Assembly (NCBI GenBank): GCA_946538795.1
Contig: CAMNGY010000004.1
Coordinates: 1 to 17,514, forward strand
From: an uncultured Treponema sp.
Lineage (GTDB): Bacteria; Spirochaetota; Spirochaetia; Treponematales; Treponemataceae
Reading direction: 5' to 3'
Length of the DNA stretch: 17,514 bases
Under the pieces are notes generated by a model that saw only the letters and a list, made by a program, of their open reading frames with translations, was not told where the DNA came from and did not search any database. Below are positions 14,123 to 17,514 of the stretch, one piece after another (position 1 is the stretch's first letter; each line of letters starts with the position of its first letter). Made by a program: the position numbers and the translations under genes.

Positions 14123-14443
14123 TTACGCCCCTTCTCCCAAAACTTTCGGAACCTGGAAATAGCCGTCCAGGAAGTGCTCGCTGACCTTCTTCACGTCATG
14201 CATCTCAAGGCCGGGAACCACCTCGTCCTCACGCAGGGCGGCGGCGGTCGTCGTCGGGTAGGCATCGTAGGGATTCTCGCTGTCGTCATACTTGGAAAGG
14301 ATATCGAAATAGCCGACGATGTCGTCAACCTGCTTCTTGAGGGTGTCCATATCGGTGCTTTCCGGGGAAAGCCTTGAAAGGTAGAGGAGCTTTTCAAGCG
14401 TGTCCTCGTTCACGGTACGTTTCGTACTTTTCTCTTCGCTCAT
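14123..14443 (-). CDS. gatC: Glutamyl-tRNA(Gln) amidotransferase subunit C
   Basis: 106 aa from the ATG at 14443. GatC is a small helical chaperone-like subunit that wraps GatA and GatB. The typical pattern is visible: LEKLLYLSRLSPE near the N-terminus, VDDIVGYFDILSKYD in the middle, then ALREDEV and the C-terminal FQVPKVLGEG, which corresponds to the usual F.VPKVL.GE ending. A frame extension back to 14491 (MARLFPKARK) is rejected: it covers the promoter, lacks similarity to GatC, and the -10 box TATACT lies 7 nt before ATG 14443. It is the first gene of a gatC-gatA operon, possibly also including the methyltransferase. The order C-A without B differs from the common gatCAB operon. Confidence 0.92.
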   Translation of the reverse strand: MSEEKSTKRTVNEDTLEKLLYLSRLSPESTDMDTLKKQVDDIVGYFDILSKYDDSENPYDAYPTTTAAALREDEVVPGLEMHDVKKVSEHFLDGYFQVPKVLGEGA

Positions 14444-14450
14444 AGCGGAC

Positions 14451-14479
14451 AGTATAGCGGATTTGCGGGCTTTAGGGAA
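14451..14479 (-). promoter_or_regulatory. gatC: Promoter, apparently leaderless, for gatCA
   Basis: Minus strand: TTCCCT (14479-14474; weak), a 17-nt spacer and TATACT (14456-14451; 5 of 6), then 7 nt to the ATG at 14443. No Shine-Dalgarno site lies in those 7 nt. This is the same layout as at 3507, 5609, 7723 and 15905. Confidence 0.55.
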
Positions 14480-14596
14480 TAGGCGGGCCATGGCCCCACA
14501 GGGCTACAGCATTCGGGGATTCAGGCACCGGCAAGGCCCGGCTTTTGGCCAGCATCTGAATTTGTTGGCTACAAGGCTCCTTGATTTGATTACCAA

Positions 14597-14711
14597 ACGC
14601 TTAAGCTTCATGCGACAAAACGCTTAAGCTTCACGCGACAAAACGCTTAAGCTTCACGCGACAAAACGCTTAAGCTTCACGTGACAAAACGCTTAAGCTT
14701 CATGTTGTCCG
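14597..14711. repeat. 23-bp tandem repeat, four full copies plus a partial fifth
   Basis: Units start at 14597, 14620, 14643, 14666 and 14689. Each begins acgcttaagctt, continues ca(t/c)g(c/t)g, and ends acaaa; the last copy matches only its first 16 bases. Copies two and three are identical, and changes are confined to the ca(t/c)g(c/t)g segment. Each unit contains the palindromes GCTTAAGC and AAGCTT. The period is not a multiple of three, so it does not encode a peptide repeat. There are no spacers, so it is not a CRISPR array. It resembles iterons or a minisatellite; function unknown. Confidence 0.9.
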
Positions 14712-14847
14712 TCCGCGACGACTTCGGCCGCTACAGGGACAAGGGCGGGAACGGCAGGAAACTGTTCTATTTCCATGCGCGCCCGCCAGAACAGCAGAGA
14801 AAGGAAACCGCGGGCAGAAGCGAACACCGCTTCCACCATCGACCGGG

Positions 14848-15870
14848 CTACTCCCAGGGGTACTTCATTCCCCAGTCGGCGCGGAGCGCGTCCATCACCG
14901 AACAGAGCTCTTCCGACTTCTTGAAGCCGTGCACGTCGGATTCGGTCTTGCCCGAAAGGATGCTGTCCGTCGCATGGACCAGCTCGTACTCGTAGCCGTT
15001 CGTCCTGAAGGGACAACGTATCTCGCGCCCAATCCGGCTGTCGTTCCCGCCCTCGCCAGTGTACACGCGGACATCGGCATTCTGCGCCATGAAGAAATTC
15101 TCCACGGTGATGAAGCCCTTCGTCCCGTAGATGACGGCGTCATGGGTCGGGCCGGTGGACGGAATGTCCATCGCGCTCTGGAAGCTCGTTGCAATTCCGT
15201 TCGCGAAGGTCAGGCTGACGGAGTTCCAGGCGTCCACGCCGCCTAGCATCCGCACCTGGGAGCTGCGCGAAACGACAGGGGAAAAGCCCGCAATCATCAT
15301 CGCAAAGTAGATGTCGTATATTCCCAGGTCCAGCAGCGCGCCGCCCGCAAGCTTGGGCGAATAGTTCCTGTCGTCCGGGTCATAGGGATTGCGGTTGCAG
15401 AAGCGGGAGTCCACGTTCTTCACCTCGCCGATCAGCCCTTCCTGTATCGCCCTGCGGACTTCCGCAATGCAGGGGTTAAAGGCCGTCCACATCGCCTCCA
15501 TGAAAAAACGCCCCTTTTCCCGGGCAAGGGAGGTCATCCTGTCCAGCTGGTCCCGGGAACAGCCCGCAGGCTTCTCGCAAAGGACGTGCTTCCCGGCCTC
15601 CAGAGCGGCGGCGACGGACTCCAGGTGAAAGGCATGGGGATTGGCGACATATACAGCATCCACATCCGGGTCGGCAAGGAGCTCCTCGTAGGAACCGTAT
15701 GCCTTCCGGAAGTTCCACTTTTTGGCGAACTCCTCCGCCCGCGCAAGGTTCCTGCTCGCCACCGCATGGAGGCGTATCCTGCCCGTCCCTGCCTCTCCGT
15801 TCATCGCCTCCGCCATCTTGGCGGCAATCCGTCCGGGGGCCATGATGGCCCAGCTTACGTAATCTTTCAT
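14848..15870 (-). CDS. Gfo/Idh/MocA-family NAD(P)-dependent oxidoreductase
   Basis: 340 aa. The N-terminal Rossmann domain (about 1-120) has the dinucleotide loop APGRIAAKMA (11-20), VASRNLARAEEFA after the second strand, YEELLADPDVDAVYVANPHAFH (61-82) and the family's CEKP signature (98-101) whose lysine is catalytic. The C-terminal alpha/beta domain (about 125-340) starts with MEAMWTAFNP and includes GGALLDLGIYDIYFA (176-190), a region that in the dihydrodiol dehydrogenase-like subgroup holds active-site Tyr and Asp residues. Substrates in this family are sugars, inositols or diols; the exact one cannot be told. The protein is cytosolic with no signal peptide. It is a single-gene unit with its own promoter, 41 bp after the MGMT-like gene. 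The N-terminal MKDYVSWAI supports the chosen start. Confidence 0.92.
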   Translation of the reverse strand: MKDYVSWAIMAPGRIAAKMAEAMNGEAGTGRIRLHAVASRNLARAEEFAKKWNFRKAYGSYEELLADPDVDAVYVANPHAFHLESVAAALEAGKHVLCEKPAGCSRDQLDRMTSLAREKGRFFMEAMWTAFNPCIAEVRRAIQEGLIGEVKNVDSRFCNRNPYDPDDRNYSPKLAGGALLDLGIYDIYFAMMIAGFSPVVSRSSQVRMLGGVDAWNSVSLTFANGIATSFQSAMDIPSTGPTHDAVIYGTKGFITVENFFMAQNADVRVYTGEGGNDSRIGREIRCPFRTNGYEYELVHATDSILSGKTESDVHGFKKSEELCSVMDALRADWGMKYPWE

Positions 15871-15876
15871 AGTATC

Positions 15877-15905
15877 ATTGTAACCGCGCTTGGACAGAAA
15901 AGCAA
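15877..15905 (-). promoter_or_regulatory. Promoter, apparently leaderless, for the oxidoreductase
   Basis: Minus strand: TTGCTT (15905-15900), a 17-nt spacer and TACAAT (15882-15877; 5 of 6), then 6 nt to the ATG at 15870. There is no room for a Shine-Dalgarno site between the predicted start and the ATG. Confidence 0.65.
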
Positions 15906-15911
15906 TGTATT

Positions 15912-16307
15912 TTATGAGAGGCTCATTCCCGAAAGCCCATCTCCTGCTGCACCGTTTCCCGCCAAATCCATTTCCGTCCGCATACGCTGAAAATCGTCCT
16001 CCGTAATGCAGAAGCGAGCCATATCGACGTGGCCGCCGGTAAAAGCGACGCCCTCCGCCTCAAGCTTCTCCTGCTGCGCAAGGATGCCGCCGAACGCAAA
16101 GCTGCCCGAGCAACGGCCCTGAGCGTTGACGACCCGGTGGCAGGGAGTCGCGCCGTTGCTGGGGTTCTTGTGAAGGGCGTTCCCCACGTAGCGGCGCAAG
16201 TTGCAGTTGCCCGCAAGGGCCGCAATCTGGGAATACGTGGCAACCTTGCCCCGGGGTATCAGCCGGACGGCGGCATAAATCTTTTCAGCGAGGGAAAGGG
16301 TGCTCAT
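15912..16307 (-). CDS. MGMT-family single-domain DNA alkyltransferase-like protein
   Basis: 131 aa, corresponding only to the C-terminal DNA-binding/active-site domain of O6-methylguanine-DNA methyltransferase. The helix-turn-helix entry IPRGKVATYSQIAALAG (17-33), RRYVGNAL (38-45, with R39 at the arginine-finger place) and PCHRVV (55-60) are visible. The acceptor cysteine C56 is present, unlike true ATL proteins with PWHR, so direct reversal of O6-alkylguanine remains possible. The N-terminal ribonuclease-H-like domain of Ada or Ogt is missing. After residue 100 the tail (ITEDDFQRMRTEMDL onward) is poorly conserved. ATG 16307 overlaps the stop of the plsC-like gene by one base (TGATG), so the genes are translationally coupled in an rsgA-plsC-mgmt operon. 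The pairing with ribosome biogenesis and lipid genes is not explained by function. Confidence 0.87.
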   Translation of the reverse strand: MSTLSLAEKIYAAVRLIPRGKVATYSQIAALAGNCNLRRYVGNALHKNPSNGATPCHRVVNAQGRCSGSFAFGGILAQQEKLEAEGVAFTGGHVDMARFCITEDDFQRMRTEMDLAGNGAAGDGLSGMSLS

Positions 16308-17131
16308 CAGACAATCTGGTAGTCGCTCAGGTAAGCTTCGGCGGAAATCTCGTCGTGCATCTTCTTTGTGATGGCGACGGAGGCCTCGCGCTCCTTCATC
16401 TCGCCGTAGCTGCCCGCCGGAATCTGCGGCAGAAGCTTGACCTCATAGGCATACAGCCCCGTCCGGCAGTAGGCAAGGGGAGCGGCCGGACTGCCCAGGC
16501 CACGCTTGTCGCTTCCCCCTATGTAAAGGGGCTGCACAGGACAGCCTAACTCCTGCGAGAGCCTGGCCGCCGTCCGCCGGTAGGGGTTCGTGCCCGAACG
16601 CGGGGTCAGGTGCCTCTCCGGGAAGATGATGATGTTGCCCCCCCGGGCGATGTCAGCACGGCAAGCGCTGAGCATGCCCTGCCACGAGGAAGCTTCCGGG
16701 TAGAGTCCTTTGAGCAGGCTCAGCGGGAAGCGGGATTTTGGGGGAATGATAAGAGATGCGCGCGGCACAAGGGAAAGCAGGACAGGCATATCTAGGACGG
16801 AAGGATGGTTGGCGACGATGACCGCAGACCTGAGGGCCTTGAGCTTCTTTTTGTTCTCGTCCGTCACTTTCAGCTTCATGAAGAAGATGCAGCGGAGCAA
16901 AAATATGAGCAGGCGGCAGGAAAAAGCGACGAGCATACGAGAGAGATTGCCGAACACGGGCCATTTTCGCCGCAGGAGCCTTAGAAGCAGCAGGAAAAGG
17001 GCCGTCAGGACGGATATGACGGCGAAAAGCACCGCCCCCACAAGCTTGGCAAGCAGCCCGTATGCGTAGAGCGGGATATTCCGTATCTTGGGCAGATTCT
17101 CGGCCTGCCGGCCATCACGTCCCCGTTTCAT
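16307..17131 (-). CDS. PlsC-like 1-acylglycerol-3-phosphate acyltransferase family protein
   Basis: 274 aa. Two hydrophobic helices occupy about 22-52 and 64-84, anchoring the enzyme in the inner membrane. The acyltransferase motif I is NHPSVLD (108-114), the catalytic NHx4D with H109 and D114. Motif III is FPERHLTP (170-177), where the common form is FPEGTRS; the glycine after FPE is replaced by Arg. Motif IV-like CPVQPLYIGGS (197-207) follows. Such enzymes acylate lysophosphatidic acid or related lipids in phospholipid synthesis; the altered motif III leaves the acceptor open, and a lysophospholipid or ornithine-lipid type acyltransferase is possible. The start is 3 nt after the rsgA stop, with GAGGA 8-10 nt upstream. 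The stop overlaps the MGMT-like start by one base. The ~85-residue N-terminal extension before the catalytic domain is moderately long for the family. Confidence 0.85.
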   Translation of the reverse strand: MKRGRDGRQAENLPKIRNIPLYAYGLLAKLVGAVLFAVISVLTALFLLLLRLLRRKWPVFGNLSRMLVAFSCRLLIFLLRCIFFMKLKVTDENKKKLKALRSAVIVANHPSVLDMPVLLSLVPRASLIIPPKSRFPLSLLKGLYPEASSWQGMLSACRADIARGGNIIIFPERHLTPRSGTNPYRRTAARLSQELGCPVQPLYIGGSDKRGLGSPAAPLAYCRTGLYAYEVKLLPQIPAGSYGEMKEREASVAITKKMHDEISAEAYLSDYQIV

Positions 17132-17134
17132 CCG

Positions 17135-17514
17135 CTAGTCCTCGAAGCGTCCGCTCCTCTGCTCGTTGTATATCCGCATCCAGCTGTCGTAGCGCAGGGG
17201 GCTGATGTGCCCGTCCTGCACCGCCTGCTTGACCGCGCAGCCATCTTCCCCTATGTGGGAGCAGCTCATGCCGAACGTGCACTTGCCCAGGAAGGGCCTG
17301 AACTCGCGGAAATAGAGGGCCAGGTTGTCAGGAATAACGTCATGCAGGAGGAAGCGGCGCACGCCGGGCGTGTCGATGATGTCCGCCCCCACCCCCTTCA
17401 CGCCGCCGGTCAGGGCCTCGTCCAGCTTTATGTGCATCAGGGAGCCTTTTGTCGTCGTATGGGTGCCGCGCCCGTACTTCTGGGACAGGCTCCCCGTCCG
17501 CAGCACCACGCTGT
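17135..17514 (-). CDS. rsgA: RsgA ribosome-assembly GTPase, C-terminal part (cut by window edge)
   Basis: About 126 residues of a protein whose 5' end lies beyond the right edge. RsgA (YjeQ) is a circularly permuted GTPase that checks maturation of the 30S subunit. The fragment begins just after the P-loop region with LSQKYGRGTHTTT (switch area), followed by IIDTPGVRRF (G3, DTPG), and ends with the zinc-binding segment CTFGMSCSHIGEDGC, showing the Cys-x5-Cys-x-His-x5-Cys spacing of the family, and the final helix PLRYDSWMRIY. GTG codons near 17509 are not the true start, since family sequence continues upstream of them. It is the first visible gene of a tight operon with the plsC-like and MGMT-like genes (3-nt gap). 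Confidence 0.93.
   Translation of the reverse strand, partial: SVVLRTGSLSQKYGRGTHTTTKGSLMHIKLDEALTGGVKGVGADIIDTPGVRRFLLHDVIPDNLALYFREFRPFLGKCTFGMSCSHIGEDGCAVKQAVQDGHISPLRYDSWMRIYNEQRSGRFED

Larger units (their letters stand above)
14444..14847. other. 404-bp intergenic region: promoter and 23-bp repeat array, otherwise empty
   Basis: It holds the gatC promoter at its left end and the repeat array at 14597-14711. Between 14480 and 14596 I see nothing beyond short GC-rich inverted repeats (for example around 14527-14540). Between 14712 and 14847, downstream of the oxidoreductase gene, only a weak hairpin (gaagcg 14817-14822 with cgcttc 14828-14833) without a T-tract is present. Open frames crossing the area are interrupted or composed of repeat sequence and are not supported as genes. 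Confidence 0.6.

Noticed and set aside
12566..14377. 603-codon open frame on the plus strand opposite gatA and gatC
   Set aside because: It is fully antisense to two well-identified genes, has low-complexity Gly/Arg/Val-rich composition, and arises from GC-rich codon use; no family resemblance.
14444..14491. Extended gatC start at 14491
   Set aside because: The extra 16 residues cover the -10 box and do not resemble GatC; ATG 14443 sits 7 nt after TATACT.
14597..14711. CRISPR array
   Set aside because: Repeats are directly contiguous with no spacers, and no cas genes are present.
14681..14995. Plus-strand frame starting in the repeat array
   Set aside because: Its start is repeat sequence and its end is antisense to the oxidoreductase gene; no supporting signal.
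17135..17509. Complete small gene starting at a GTG near 17509
   Set aside because: The sequence is the interior and C-terminus of RsgA, whose family similarity continues past the window edge; the GTG is an internal valine.

Overview
The window reads mostly as chromosome of a fairly GC-rich spirochaete, probably a Treponema-like gut or rumen species. I infer this from the gene set: a PilZ protein with a non-canonical N-terminal domain, a TPR protein, a large soluble protein of a type I associate with Treponema, a GAF-GGDEF cyclase, arginase and gatCA. No rRNA or marker gene is present to settle it, so the placement is moderate confidence. No tRNA, rRNA, CRISPR or transposase was seen.

The first ~680 bp look foreign to the rest. 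They carry divergent promoters, a small two-helix membrane protein and the start of a secreted protein resembling the N-terminus of clostridial phosphodiester glycosidases. That reading frame runs without a break into a clear 3-isopropylmalate dehydrogenase (LeuB) C-terminus at about 669-695. The simplest reading is a join between two genomes at a short shared stretch (assembly chimera), with a real gene fusion as the alternative. The initiation signals differ too: the left part has a long leader and GGAGG, whereas the right part repeatedly has a -10 box 6-8 nt before the ATG.

Layout: 1-905, left fragment and chimeric ORF. 906-1288, two rho-independent terminators and a possible structured RNA. 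1289-3349 (minus), acyltransferase-3 plus EamA transporter operon. 3419-5481 (plus), an 18-bp minisatellite, a promoter and a polytopic GT-C-like membrane protein; these may form an envelope-glycan neighbourhood. 5609-10427 (plus), a c-di-GMP block of PilZ effector and TPR protein (overlapping), then a second promoter with a palindrome between its boxes driving a 528-aa protein and a GAF-GGDEF diguanylate cyclase. 10466-11377 (minus), arginase with a leader holding a possible 11-codon ORF and a hairpin. 11488-14443 (minus), gatC-gatA and an orphan-looking DNA methyltransferase. 14444-14847, non-coding with a 23-bp tandem repeat. 14848-15870 (minus), Gfo/Idh/MocA oxidoreductase. 15912-17514 (minus), tight operon rsgA (partial)-plsC-like-MGMT-like.

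The strongest points for follow-up are the chimeric frame, the recurrent leaderless promoter architecture at operon-first genes, and the c-di-GMP block with its candidate operator.
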